NCBI RefSeq assembly: GCF_900113015.1
Contig: NZ_FONV01000006.1
Span: 186,001-250,000 of the forward strand
Reading direction: 5' to 3'
From: Actinoplanes philippinensis
GTDB taxonomy: Bacteria > Actinomycetota > Actinomycetes > Mycobacteriales > Micromonosporaceae
Length of the DNA: 64,000 bases
The notes under the pieces were generated by a model that was given only the letters and a program-made list of their open reading frames with translations, made no database searches and was not told the DNA's origin. Below are positions 1-9,193 of this stretch, one piece after another. Within the stretch, counting starts at the first letter, position 1; each line of letters opens with the position of its first letter. The position numbers were made by a program, and so were the translations under genes.

Positions 1-1134
1 CCGCTGACCGTCGGTGTCTTCGGCCCTTGGGGAACAGGCAAGTCCAGCTTTCTGAACATTTGCCGCGACATGCTGGAGCAGCGCGGCATCCCCACGATCG
101 CCTTCAACCCGTGGAAGTACGACGACAAAGAGGCCATCTGGCACGCGCTGATCCAGACGATTCTCACCGAGGTCGCCGGCGAGCCGGACGGCCGGCGCCA
201 CGATCTCGCCGCCAAGGCCCGCCGCCTGAGCAGCACCGCCACCTGGTTGCTGCTACGGCACGCTGCCGGGCCTCTGACCGCGGGCCTTGTCGACGGCGAC
301 GACCTGACGAACGTCCGCGACGCCTGGCAGAGCCGGGGCGTCGAGAACTACCGGCACATCAATCACTTCGAGACGGACTTCGCCGAGGTGGTGCAGACCT
401 TCCTCGGTGACCGTGGTCGTCTCGTCGTGTTCGTCGACGACCTGGACCGGTGCCATGGCGACACCGCCATCGCGGTCCTCGACGCCCTCAAACTCTTTCT
501 CGGCGAGGCCTCCTGCGTTTTTGTCCTCGCCATGGATTTCGACGTGATTTCGGCGGCGGCCGCGAAACGCGTCGACGGCGACCAGGCTCGCGGCCGTCAA
601 TATCTCGAAAAGCTGATCCATTTTCCGTATCACCTGCCGGAAGTGCGGTTCGAGGCAGTGTTCCGGCAACTGCAGGATTCCGTGGTGACCGAACTCAGCG
701 GCGACCCCGCTCTGTGGCAACTCGCCGAGAGCGCGTTCGGCGACAATCCGCGGCGGATCCGGCGGTTCGTGTCAGCGCTCAATCTCACCGCGGCGACCCT
801 GCGGCTCCATTCACAACCCAGCCGGGACCGGCTGATGCAGGTCGCGATCCTGCTGGCGTTGCGGATGCGTTTCCCCGACTTCTTCCGGCGGCTGCAGGCG
901 AACCCGGCGGTGTGGGTACGGCTCGACGAGGCCGCCCGTACCCAGAACAACGCCGGGCTGCGCCAGGACGAGGTGGAACTGGCCACGGCCGAGCCCGCCC
1001 TGTCCGACCTGCTGCTCACCATCACGCCTGGCGAACGCAGCGGATGCTCGTTTCCGGCCATTCCGACGAAGGCACAGATCGAGGTTGTCACCCAGGTGTT
1101 GACGGTGACCGGCGGATCGGGAGACCAGCCATGA
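1..1134 (+). CDS. KAP family P-loop NTPase, 5' end outside window
   Basis: The reading frame is open from base 1, so the gene starts upstream; 377 residues are visible. A Walker A loop (GPWGTGKSS) lies at visible residues 8-16 and is followed by the FNPWKY segment typical of KAP NTPases (usual form FNAWxY). A Walker B motif (VVFVDDLDRC) lies near residues 142-151. KAP NTPases are STAND-like ATPases, some membrane-linked, often found in phage-defence and signalling modules. No membrane helix is seen in the visible part, although the usual KAP membrane insert could be missing or upstream. The stop codon overlaps the start of the next gene (ATGA), so the two products probably act together. The family call is firm; the function is unknown. 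Confidence 0.88.
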   Translation, partial: PLTVGVFGPWGTGKSSFLNICRDMLEQRGIPTIAFNPWKYDDKEAIWHALIQTILTEVAGEPDGRRHDLAAKARRLSSTATWLLLRHAAGPLTAGLVDGDDLTNVRDAWQSRGVENYRHINHFETDFAEVVQTFLGDRGRLVVFVDDLDRCHGDTAIAVLDALKLFLGEASCVFVLAMDFDVISAAAAKRVDGDQARGRQYLEKLIHFPYHLPEVRFEAVFRQLQDSVVTELSGDPALWQLAESAFGDNPRRIRRFVSALNLTAATLRLHSQPSRDRLMQVAILLALRMRFPDFFRRLQANPAVWVRLDEAARTQNNAGLRQDEVELATAEPALSDLLLTITPGERSGCSFPAIPTKAQIEVVTQVLTVTGGSGDQP

Positions 1135-2885
1135 CGACTGAGCTCGGTCATGTGATCGGACTTGACATCGGCGACGGTGAGAGTTGCCTGGCCTGGGCGC
1201 CGGCCGACCGCTCCGAACCGATGCAGATCTATACGCGGCCACGCTCTCGCGAACGCAGCATCGTGACGGCCATGGTTCGGTCACCAACCGGCACCGGCCG
1301 GCGGCTCATCGGGGACGAGGCCGTCACCAGCCACGGGGCGACCCATTTCGGCGTCAATTTCAAGACCGTGCCGGACGTGCAGTCGCCGCATGCCCCGGAT
1401 GCCGTCCTGTTCGCACAGGCCTTGCTCACCGAGTTCCAGGAGCAGCATCCGGATGTGGTACGCGACGGTGTGGTGTTCGTCGGGCACCCGGCGGGCTGGC
1501 CGGCCGAGGTCGTCGACGCGTACGGCCGTCACCTCAACCGGCTGGAAGTGCCGGTGCACCTGATGCCGGAATCGCAGTCGGCCCTCCTGCACGTCCGCGA
1601 CCGTGGCCGTGACCAGCGGCAACTCGAACGGGTCCTGATCGTCGACATCGGCTCCTCCACCACCGACTTCACCATCGTCGAGGACCTCTCCCCACGGAAC
1701 CTTCCGGTCGGCGCCGCCCTCGGCTGCAGACAGATCGACGAGCAACTCGCCGAACTGGTCCGGGCCGCTCTGCCCCACGACACCGCGCTGGCCGAGGCGC
1801 TGGCCTGCGACGGTGGACCGGACTTCCTCCTGCTGGCCTGCCGATGGGCCAAAGAGGCTCAGTTCTCCGGCATTCCGCGCCGGATCATGGATCTGCGTGA
1901 GTCGTGCGAGGAACGATTCCGGCCGATCGTCGCCAGCGCATGGACGTGGCTGCTCAATCTGGAGATCGCGCAGACGGTGGCAGCGCCCGGTGGGTGGGGT
2001 GACCACTTCCGTGCCGTGCTCATCGAGGTCGCCGACCAGCTCGGCGAACTCCCGCACCTGCTGGTGCTCACCGGTGGCGGATCGCGCATGCCACTCGCCG
2101 ACCGTCTGTGCCGTGAGGTCTTCTCCACCTCGATCGTCGAGCACGACGACGAGCCGGCGTTCGCGGTCGCCCGCGGGCTGGTGAGCAACGGTCAGCACCG
2201 GGCCGGGGTGCGTCGCTTCCGGCGTGAGGTCACCGAGCTGATCGAGGATCCGGCGACTAGAGAGCTGGTCCGGGCCGAGGCGGTGCAGGCCCTCAGCACC
2301 TTGAAGGACAAGGTCGCCGGGCAGATGTTGGAGGCGCACAGCTCAGCCGCCGCTCTCACCAGCCACATCAAATTCGGGATGTACGAGGCGACACGTGCCC
2401 TTGCCGATGCGCTCGCCTACTACCTGTCGATGCGCGTGGAGAGGATCTGCCGGCGCCACGGAATCCCCGCCGACCGTGTACGGCTGGACCTGATACTGCC
2501 GGATCTGTTCTCCGACCGCCTGGACCTGATCGTCGATCGCGTCGACCGAGCCGAGCGTCTCACCGAGCACAGCGCACCGGGGCTGCTGACCCCGTTCGGC
2601 GTTCCGCAGGACGCGATGAGCCAGGCCTTCAGCTCGGCCATGGAACGAGCCAGGAGCAGGTTCGCCCCATCCCTGGACCCGCAGCTGGCGAGCCTCGCGA
2701 TCGGCGCGCTCACCAGCAGCTCCGGCCTGGCCGCCGACCGCCTCGCGCGAAGGTGGATCCAGCGGCTGGTCCGTCTCGGCGAGTACACCCCGGACGAACT
2801 CGACCGGATCACCGCCACGGTGATGGCGGCAGTCATCGAGCAGACCGAGGACCGGGCTCGCGACCTCGAGCGCTGGCTGGTCTGA
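1131..2885 (+). CDS. Hsp70/actin-fold ATPase domain protein
   Basis: 584 residues. The N-terminal half has the actin/Hsp70 nucleotide-binding signature: a phosphate-1 loop (GLDIGDGES) near residues 10-18, a phosphate-2 loop (VDIGSSTTDFT) near 170-180 and an adenosine motif (LTGGGSRMP) near 313-321. The last 240 residues match no substrate-binding domain of DnaK and look helical, so this is not a classical chaperone. The ATG at 1131 overlaps the TGA of the KAP gene. The frame is open well upstream of this ATG, but that part lies inside the KAP gene and is not coding. Hsp70-like ATPases beside KAP/STAND NTPases suggest a two-ATPase signalling or defence module (inference). Confidence 0.85.
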   Translation: MTTELGHVIGLDIGDGESCLAWAPADRSEPMQIYTRPRSRERSIVTAMVRSPTGTGRRLIGDEAVTSHGATHFGVNFKTVPDVQSPHAPDAVLFAQALLTEFQEQHPDVVRDGVVFVGHPAGWPAEVVDAYGRHLNRLEVPVHLMPESQSALLHVRDRGRDQRQLERVLIVDIGSSTTDFTIVEDLSPRNLPVGAALGCRQIDEQLAELVRAALPHDTALAEALACDGGPDFLLLACRWAKEAQFSGIPRRIMDLRESCEERFRPIVASAWTWLLNLEIAQTVAAPGGWGDHFRAVLIEVADQLGELPHLLVLTGGGSRMPLADRLCREVFSTSIVEHDDEPAFAVARGLVSNGQHRAGVRRFRREVTELIEDPATRELVRAEAVQALSTLKDKVAGQMLEAHSSAAALTSHIKFGMYEATRALADALAYYLSMRVERICRRHGIPADRVRLDLILPDLFSDRLDLIVDRVDRAERLTEHSAPGLLTPFGVPQDAMSQAFSSAMERARSRFAPSLDPQLASLAIGALTSSSGLAADRLARRWIQRLVRLGEYTPDELDRITATVMAAVIEQTEDRARDLERWLV

Positions 2886-2895
2886 CCGTCGACCG

Positions 2896-5800
2896 TCAGT
2901 CCACCACGTAGGCGGTGGGGTAACCGAGAACCGGGCCCTCGCCGAACGACGTCAGGGTGCGGGCGCCCCAGCAGGTCACCGCGCCGTCGGTGCGGGCCGC
3001 GCACGTCGTCGTGCCGTTGGTGGCCAGGTGGGCGACCAGCAGGATGCCCTCGCGGTCGTAGAGCACCTGCGCCAGCGGCTCGCCGGCGCGCAGCAGGCCG
3101 TTGCCGGTCTGGCCGCCGCCGCCCGCGCCGAAGCACCAGCCCTGCGGGTTGGGGCTCTTCACGCAGGTCAGGTCACCGGCGACGGCCAGGCGGGACGCCT
3201 TCACGTCCTCGACCAGGGTGGGCGAGGTACGGCCCTTCAGGTCACCGAGGCCGAGCTGGCCGGACTCGTTGGCGCCGAAGCACCACAGCGCACGGCTCGG
3301 CAGCAGCGCCACGGCGCACGTGTGGGCGCGGCCGACGCCGAGGGCGATCACCCCGTACAGGCCGGGCACCCGCCGGGCGACCGCGGCGCCGTCGCCGGCG
3401 CTGCCGAGCTGGCCGTCGGTGTTGGCGCCGAAGCACCACATGCCGCCGGAGGTGGGGGTGGTCTCGACGTACCGCTCGGTGGCGCAGACGTGCCCGGGGC
3501 CGACCGTGACCTGGGAGATCCCGGCGAGCGGCTGGCCGGTGTCGTCGACGACCTGCACCGGCTCCGGGTGGGGGGCCTTCTCGGTCAGGCCGGCGCCGAG
3601 CAGGTCGGCACGGCCGAAGCACCACAGGGTGCCGTTGGCCCGCCGTACGCAGGTCAGCTGGTCGCCGACGGAGATCTCGCTGGCGCCCTTGATCGGCACC
3701 AGGGCGGGGGTGACGGTACGGGCCGCCGGCTGACCGGCCTGCCCGACGTCGTTGGCGCCCCAGCAGTAGACCTCGTTGGCCTCGGACAGCACACACGTGG
3801 TGGCGGCGCCGACGGCGACCGTGCGGGCCTTGACGCCCTCGGGCAGCGGCACCCGCGCCGGGTGCGGGACCGGGATCCCGGCCACGCCGCCGGCGGCGCC
3901 CCACCGGTTGTCGCCCCAGCACCACACCTCGGTGCCGCGGACGACACAGCCGGCGTCGGCGCCGAGGGCGATGCGGGTGGTGCCGCCCAGACCGGCGATC
4001 GGCTGGCTGGGCCGCGACGAGCGGCTGTCGGCGCCGGTGCCGAGCTGTCCGGAGCCGTTGGCGCCGAAGCACCACAGGGAGGCGTCGCGGGTCAGGGCGC
4101 ACGTGGTGGCGCCGGTTCCGCCGGCCGCGGACACGGCCATGGCGGTGTCCAGGTTGAGGACGGTCATCGGGACGGCCCAGTCCAGGCCGGCGCCGTCGCC
4201 GAGCTGCCCGGAACGGCCGGCGCCGAAGCACCGGGCCTGCCCGGAGAGCAGGGTCACGCAGGTGTAGTGGTTGCCGGCGCTGACCGCGGTGGCGGCGGGC
4301 ACGGTGACCGCGGCGGGGCCGCCGGTCGCGGCGACGGTACGGCCCAGCTGGCCGACGTCGTTGCCGCCGAAGCAGGACACCGCGATGCCGGTGAGCACAC
4401 AGGTGTGGTCGGCGCCGGCGGACACCGCCGACGCACCGGTCACCCCGGCGACCCGGACCGGCGTGTGCGTGGTGGACGGCGTGCCGGAGCGCTGGCCGTG
4501 GTCGTCGGCGCCCCAGCAGGCGATCGAGCCGCCGGTGAGCAGCGCGCAGGCGTGGCCGCCGCCGACCGTGACGGCGGTGGCGGTGCCACCGTCGGGCAGT
4601 GTGACCTTGACCGGGACGGTGCTGGAGGCGGGGCCGCCGAGCTGGCCGCGGGAGCCGTCGCCGAGGCACCAGACCGCGCCACCGGCGGCGACGGCGCAGG
4701 CGGCGCCGCCGTCGGTGTCCACGGCGGTGACCCCGGACACGCCGGGGACCACGACCGGACGGGTGGTCTGCTCCGGTTTGCCGAGCACCGCTCCCCAGCA
4801 CCACAGCACCCCGCGGCCGGTGACCGCGCAGGCCTGGCGGGTGCCCGCCGCGACCTGGGTGACCCCGGTGGGCCCGGTCACCGTGACCGGCGCGGCGGCC
4901 GAGTTGACAGTGGACAGGTCGCCGAGCTGGCGGCTCTCGTTGGCGCCCCAGCAGCGGGCGGTCCCGTTGACGTGCACGGCGCAGGTGAACGCGCTGCCGA
5001 CCGACACGGACTGCCACGGCGCGCGGGGCGCCGCCACGGCGACCACGGACAGCGGCGAGACGGTGCCGTCGTCGTACACGCTCTGCACCTGGTAGCGGTA
5101 GGTCCGGCCGTCGGTGAGCTGGCGGTCGGTGCTGGCCGGCAGGGCGGTCCGGGCGATCTCGACGCCGTCGCGCAGCACCCGCCACTCAGCTACCGTACGG
5201 CCCTGCGCGGGGGTGAAGGTCAGTTGCGCGGCCTCGTGCAGCCCGGTCGCGGTGACCGTGGGGACGTCCTCGGCCGGCGGGGTGGGCCGGGCGGTGACGG
5301 TGGCCGTGGGCGCCGACTCGACACCACGCGCGTCCAGGGCGGTGACCCGGTACTCGTAGGTGGTGTCGTTGTCGAGGGCGCCGTCACGAGCCGGGGAGGC
5401 GGCCACCTCGGCGACCCGGGCGCCGTCGCGGTAGACCCGGTAGCGTGCCGCGGCGGGCAGCGGCATGTCCCAGGTCAGCGTCACCTCGGTGTTGCCCGCG
5501 ACGGCGCGCAGGCCGGTCGGCGCGTTCGGCGGGATGGCCCGCGGGGTGGCCGCGACGGCGGTGGACGGCGGTGACCACTGCTGGTCGGCGCCGACGGCCA
5601 CCAGCGCGTACCGGTAGGTGATGTCGTTGATCGCCGACGTGTCGACGAAGCCGGTGCCGGTGAGGACGCCGCCGAGGGCGTTGCCGTCCCGCAGCAGCAC
5701 CCAGCGGCCGGTGCCGCCGCCGGTCCAGGACAGGGTGACCTTGCTGTCGCCGGCGACGACGGCGGGCGCGGCCGGGGCGCCCGGGGCGGGGCCGGGGACG

Positions 5801-6927
5801 GCCGAGACCGTGGCCGAACGCGGCCCGGCGGACTTGTTGGCGTTGTACGCGACCATCTGGTACTGGTACGTCTTCTTGTTGACCAGCCCGGTGTCGGTGT
5901 AGGTGAGCGCGGTTCCGGGGATCTCGGTGACCTTGGTGTTGTTGCGGTAGACCTCGTAGGCGGCGACCGGGTCGTCCGGCTCCGGCCAGCTCAGCAGGAC
6001 CGCGCCGTCGCGGGGCTGTGCGGTGACCGGGCCGGGTGTGGCCGGGATCGCGAGCGGGGTGGCGACCTTGATCGGTGAGGGCCCGGACAGCTGCCCGGAG
6101 ACCACGACACGGACCTGGTACTTGTAGGTGACGGTGTTGGTGAGGTTGACGTCGGCCGCGGTGACCGCCGGAGCGGCGACGGTGGAGAGCATCTCGCCGT
6201 TGCGGTAGACGTGGTAACGCTGGGCGCCGGCGACCGGGTTCCAGCTCAGGTCCACCCGGGCCGCTCCGCCGGTGGCGGTGAGCCCGAACGGGGAGCGCTG
6301 CTCCTCCTCGCTGGGGATGGCGGTGACCTGCACCGACTTGCCGGCGCTGCCGTTCTTGTTCAGCGCTTCGAGGCTGATCAGGTACGACTTGTCGTTGGTG
6401 AGCCCGCCGATGGTCAGCACCTGGTCGGCGACCTTGGCGGTGCCCCGGACGGCGCCGTCCACCCGGGCGCGGACCGTAGCGGCGATGGTGTTGTTCGGTT
6501 TCTGCCAGGTCAGCGCGACCTGCCCGTTCTGGTTGCGGACCGCGACGCCGTTGAGGGCGGGCGGCGGCGCCTGCGGGGTGACCGTCTTGGTGGCGCTCTT
6601 GGCCGAGCGGCGGCCCTTGGCGTCGACGCTGCGCAGCGCGTACTTGTAGGTGACGCCGTTGCGGACCGTGTGGGTGGTCCACCTGCTGCCGGTGACCTGC
6701 TTGGCGAAGACGGTCCCGTTGCGGATGACGTCGACACTCACCGCCCCGGACGCCCGGGTCCAGGTGAGGGTGACGGTCCCGTCGCCGGCGACCGCGGTGA
6801 GCTTGGTCGGCGCGGCGATGCCGGAGCCGGCCGCCATCGCCTCGGCGGTCACCCCGAAGACAGCGAGAAGGATCAGGACGACGAGGTACGCCGTGGGCCG
6901 CCGATAGCCGGCGCGGATCAGTGACAT
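2896..6927 (-). CDS. Secreted protein with about 7 FN3 and 14 RCC1-like repeats
   Basis: 1343 residues. A basic start and hydrophobic stretch (about residues 12-30) form a signal peptide. Seven fibronectin type III-like units follow (about 40-630), recognised by repeated VTLTW and TYKYxV strands. Then come fourteen RCC1-like propeller repeats (about 636-1343) with the recurring pattern VxxGxxxTCAV...WCWGxNxxGQLG. Nearly every blade carries a Cys in the TCA strand and one in the WCWG strand, suggesting disulphides in an extracellular propeller. Fourteen blades would make two seven-bladed propellers. The ATG shares 10 bases with the end of the upstream phosphatase gene, so the two are co-translated. 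Binding partner unknown; adhesion or cell-wall carbohydrate binding is likely. Confidence 0.85.
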   Translation of the reverse strand: MSLIRAGYRRPTAYLVVLILLAVFGVTAEAMAAGSGIAAPTKLTAVAGDGTVTLTWTRASGAVSVDVIRNGTVFAKQVTGSRWTTHTVRNGVTYKYALRSVDAKGRRSAKSATKTVTPQAPPPALNGVAVRNQNGQVALTWQKPNNTIAATVRARVDGAVRGTAKVADQVLTIGGLTNDKSYLISLEALNKNGSAGKSVQVTAIPSEEEQRSPFGLTATGGAARVDLSWNPVAGAQRYHVYRNGEMLSTVAAPAVTAADVNLTNTVTYKYQVRVVVSGQLSGPSPIKVATPLAIPATPGPVTAQPRDGAVLLSWPEPDDPVAAYEVYRNNTKVTEIPGTALTYTDTGLVNKKTYQYQMVAYNANKSAGPRSATVSAVPGPAPGAPAAPAVVAGDSKVTLSWTGGGTGRWVLLRDGNALGGVLTGTGFVDTSAINDITYRYALVAVGADQQWSPPSTAVAATPRAIPPNAPTGLRAVAGNTEVTLTWDMPLPAAARYRVYRDGARVAEVAASPARDGALDNDTTYEYRVTALDARGVESAPTATVTARPTPPAEDVPTVTATGLHEAAQLTFTPAQGRTVAEWRVLRDGVEIARTALPASTDRQLTDGRTYRYQVQSVYDDGTVSPLSVVAVAAPRAPWQSVSVGSAFTCAVHVNGTARCWGANESRQLGDLSTVNSAAAPVTVTGPTGVTQVAAGTRQACAVTGRGVLWCWGAVLGKPEQTTRPVVVPGVSGVTAVDTDGGAACAVAAGGAVWCLGDGSRGQLGGPASSTVPVKVTLPDGGTATAVTVGGGHACALLTGGSIACWGADDHGQRSGTPSTTHTPVRVAGVTGASAVSAGADHTCVLTGIAVSCFGGNDVGQLGRTVAATGGPAAVTVPAATAVSAGNHYTCVTLLSGQARCFGAGRSGQLGDGAGLDWAVPMTVLNLDTAMAVSAAGGTGATTCALTRDASLWCFGANGSGQLGTGADSRSSRPSQPIAGLGGTTRIALGADAGCVVRGTEVWCWGDNRWGAAGGVAGIPVPHPARVPLPEGVKARTVAVGAATTCVLSEANEVYCWGANDVGQAGQPAARTVTPALVPIKGASEISVGDQLTCVRRANGTLWCFGRADLLGAGLTEKAPHPEPVQVVDDTGQPLAGISQVTVGPGHVCATERYVETTPTSGGMWCFGANTDGQLGSAGDGAAVARRVPGLYGVIALGVGRAHTCAVALLPSRALWCFGANESGQLGLGDLKGRTSPTLVEDVKASRLAVAGDLTCVKSPNPQGWCFGAGGGGQTGNGLLRAGEPLAQVLYDREGILLVAHLATNGTTTCAARTDGAVTCWGARTLTSFGEGPVLGYPTAYVVD

Positions 6928-8006
6928 GTCCCGGTCCCCGCGTCGTGGAAGTCGATCGGGGCGGGCTGGGCCTGGACGAACTCCCAGGAGTACCCGCCTT
7001 CGGCCAGGCGCATGAACAGCATCCCGAACAGCGCGACGGACGTGTCGGCGTACTTCGCCGCGATCCGCCCGGCCAGGTCGGGACGTTCGTGCTCGTCGGC
7101 GACGTCGTAGTTGTTGGCGCCACCGGTGCCGACGATGAACTGCCGCATGCCCTCGTTCTCGGGGACCACCACGGGCGGGGCCATCGACGTGCCGTTCACC
7201 GTGTCGGCCCGGCCGATCGGCACGAACCGCTGATAGTTGTGGTCGTGGCTGACCAGCACCACGTCGACGCCGCCGTCGAGCAGCGCGTTCCACACCGGGG
7301 TGAGCGGCGCGTAGTCACCGTGGTGGCCGGCCGACCACAGCGGGTGGTGCCAGTAGGCGAGCGTGCACCGGTTCGGGTGGGCTTCCATGTCCGACTTCAG
7401 CCAGTTCATCATCTTGCTGCCGGGACCGCAGGGGGTGAGCGGGCCGCAAAGGTTCGAGTTGATCGCGATCATGTGCCAGCTGCCGATGTCGTAGCTGTAC
7501 GCGCCCGGCACGCCGTAGGAGTTCTCCTGCTCGGCCTGCTTGCCGAAGTAGCCGTAGTAGCCGCCGCCCTCGGAGGTCTGGTACTCGTGGTTGCCCGGCA
7601 CCGGACGGCTGATCGCCTTGTACGGGCCGAAGAACTGGTCGTACACGTTGGTGAACTCCTCGGCCCGGCCCTTCTCGTACTGCAGGTCGCCCAGCGGCAG
7701 GAACGCGGCCAGGCGCTGACCGGCGAGCAGGGCGGCGACGCTGTTCTCCCGGCAGCCGGCCGGGCTGCCCTCACCACCGCGGTAGACCAGGTTGGTGGGC
7801 GCGCAGGCGATGTCGCCGACAGCGGCGATCAGCTCCCCGTCGGCGTCCGCGGCGACCTGCGGCACGGCGGTCCGGGTCGGGCCGGTCTTGGCGCTGTCGT
7901 CACCGCCCAGCGCGGCGTAGCCCGCGGTCGGCAGCAGCACGGCGGCCAGCATCCCGGCGATCAGCCCGGTTTGGCGCCGGCGGCGCCGGCTCAGTGAGAA
8001 ACCCAC
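6918..8006 (-). CDS. Secreted calcineurin-like metallophosphoesterase
   Basis: 362 residues from a GTG start. An Arg-rich segment and hydrophobic stretch (about 7-33) give a signal peptide or membrane anchor. All metallophosphatase blocks are visible: GDI (64-66), GDL (106-108), GNHE (138-141), WHHP (219-222) and SHDHNYQRF (253-261). These bind the two-metal centre of phosphoesterases of the purple acid phosphatase/calcineurin type. The GTG is chosen because it sits directly before the Arg-rich signal; a longer open frame runs upstream to 8210 but would bury the signal. The gene overlaps the FN3/RCC1 gene downstream by 10 bases, so both products are probably exported together. Substrate unknown. 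Confidence 0.88.
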   Translation of the reverse strand: MGFSLSRRRRRQTGLIAGMLAAVLLPTAGYAALGGDDSAKTGPTRTAVPQVAADADGELIAAVGDIACAPTNLVYRGGEGSPAGCRENSVAALLAGQRLAAFLPLGDLQYEKGRAEEFTNVYDQFFGPYKAISRPVPGNHEYQTSEGGGYYGYFGKQAEQENSYGVPGAYSYDIGSWHMIAINSNLCGPLTPCGPGSKMMNWLKSDMEAHPNRCTLAYWHHPLWSAGHHGDYAPLTPVWNALLDGGVDVVLVSHDHNYQRFVPIGRADTVNGTSMAPPVVVPENEGMRQFIVGTGGANNYDVADEHERPDLAGRIAAKYADTSVALFGMLFMRLAEGGYSWEFVQAQPAPIDFHDAGTGTCH

Positions 8007-8160
8007 CCCAGCACGATCGCCGGTCCCGGTGGCCGTCCGGTCGCGGGCACGGGTGCGAACCGGTTGCCGCCCGCCCGCTCCGGCCCGGCAACCCGGAGGC
8101 GACCCGGGGCACACCGGCGGCGCGGGAGAGTCGGGATTCCAGACGACCGGGGGGTTGACG

Positions 8161-9189
8161 ATGACGATCGGTACGGGCCGGGTCCGCCTGCTGGCTTTCG
8201 TGGTGTTCACCGCGGTCGCCCTGACCGGGTCGATCGCCTACGTCGCCGACGCGTACGCCGATCGGACCGCCGCCACCCGGAACACCGCCGACACCGCGGC
8301 CGACCTGACGACGATCGCCGCCGAGCCGCACGTGGTGTTCCGCAACACCGCGGCCGGCCCGGACGAGGGGCACGTGGCGCTGACGCCGCTGCGAGCGCCG
8401 GGCGGGGCACGGGCGATCACCCCGGCGAGCTGCGACCGGGTGTACGCGACACGCGTGCGCGCCGTCTGCCTGGCCGCCCGGTCCACCGCGGTCAGCCGCA
8501 CCTACCAGGTACACCTGCTCACCCCCGCCTGGACCGCCGAACGTGAGCTGGACAGCTTCCCCGGCCTGTCCAGCCGCACCCGGATGGCCCGCGACTCGGC
8601 ACGCGTGGCGACCACCGCGTTCATCTACGGCGACTCGTACAACTCGCCGGGCCGGTTCTCCACCCGGACCACGATCAGCGACGTGGCCGGCGGTGGCCGG
8701 GCCGCCCTGGAGGACTTCGAGTTCCGTGTCGGCGGCCGGGTGAACCGGCGCGCCGACCGCAACTTCTGGGGCGTCACGTTCGCCCCGGACGGCGACACGT
8801 TCTACGCCACCGGCGCGTCCGAGGGGCGCACGTGGCTGGTCCGGGGCAGCGTGTCGGCGCGTACCCTGACCGCCCTGCACCCGGACGTCGAGTGCCCGTC
8901 GCTGTCACCGGACGGCACTCGCGTCGCCTACAAACGGCACGGCGACCTGCCCGACGGGCAGTGGCGGCTGGCCGTGCTAGACCTGGCGACCGGGCACGAG
9001 ACCCTGCTGGCCGAGACCCGCAGCGTCGACGACCAGGCGGAGTGGCTCGACGACGACCGTGTCCTCTACGGGCTGCGTACCGGCAAGGTCGGCGCGCAGC
9101 GTTCGGACGTGTGGGTGGCCGACGCGGACGGCGGCGGGTCGCCCGAGGTGTTCATCGAGAACGCCTGGTCGCCCGCCGTCGTCCGGTGA
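8161..9189 (+). CDS. TolB-like beta-propeller protein, exported
   Basis: 342 residues, ATG preceded by a G-rich ribosome site. A hydrophobic segment at about residues 8-30 is a signal anchor. The C-terminal half contains WD40/TolB-type repeats of the form FAPDGDTFYATG, LSPDGTRVAYK and DVWVADADGG, as in periplasmic or extracellular PD40 propellers. It is transcribed away from the metallophosphatase gene. It probably has a binding or scaffolding role outside the membrane; no catalytic residues are seen. Confidence 0.75.
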   Translation: MTIGTGRVRLLAFVVFTAVALTGSIAYVADAYADRTAATRNTADTAADLTTIAAEPHVVFRNTAAGPDEGHVALTPLRAPGGARAITPASCDRVYATRVRAVCLAARSTAVSRTYQVHLLTPAWTAERELDSFPGLSSRTRMARDSARVATTAFIYGDSYNSPGRFSTRTTISDVAGGGRAALEDFEFRVGGRVNRRADRNFWGVTFAPDGDTFYATGASEGRTWLVRGSVSARTLTALHPDVECPSLSPDGTRVAYKRHGDLPDGQWRLAVLDLATGHETLLAETRSVDDQAEWLDDDRVLYGLRTGKVGAQRSDVWVADADGGGSPEVFIENAWSPAVVR

Positions 9190-9193
9190 GCCG

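Noticed and set aside
450..1130. N-terminal extension of the Hsp70-like protein
   Set aside because: The frame is open from 450, but this part lies inside the KAP gene, and ATG 1131 overlaps the KAP stop in the usual coupled way.
3028..5574. 848-codon open frame on the plus strand
   Set aside because: It is antisense to the FN3/RCC1 gene and consists of Gly, Ala and Arg-rich text without any domain; a GC-rich shadow frame.
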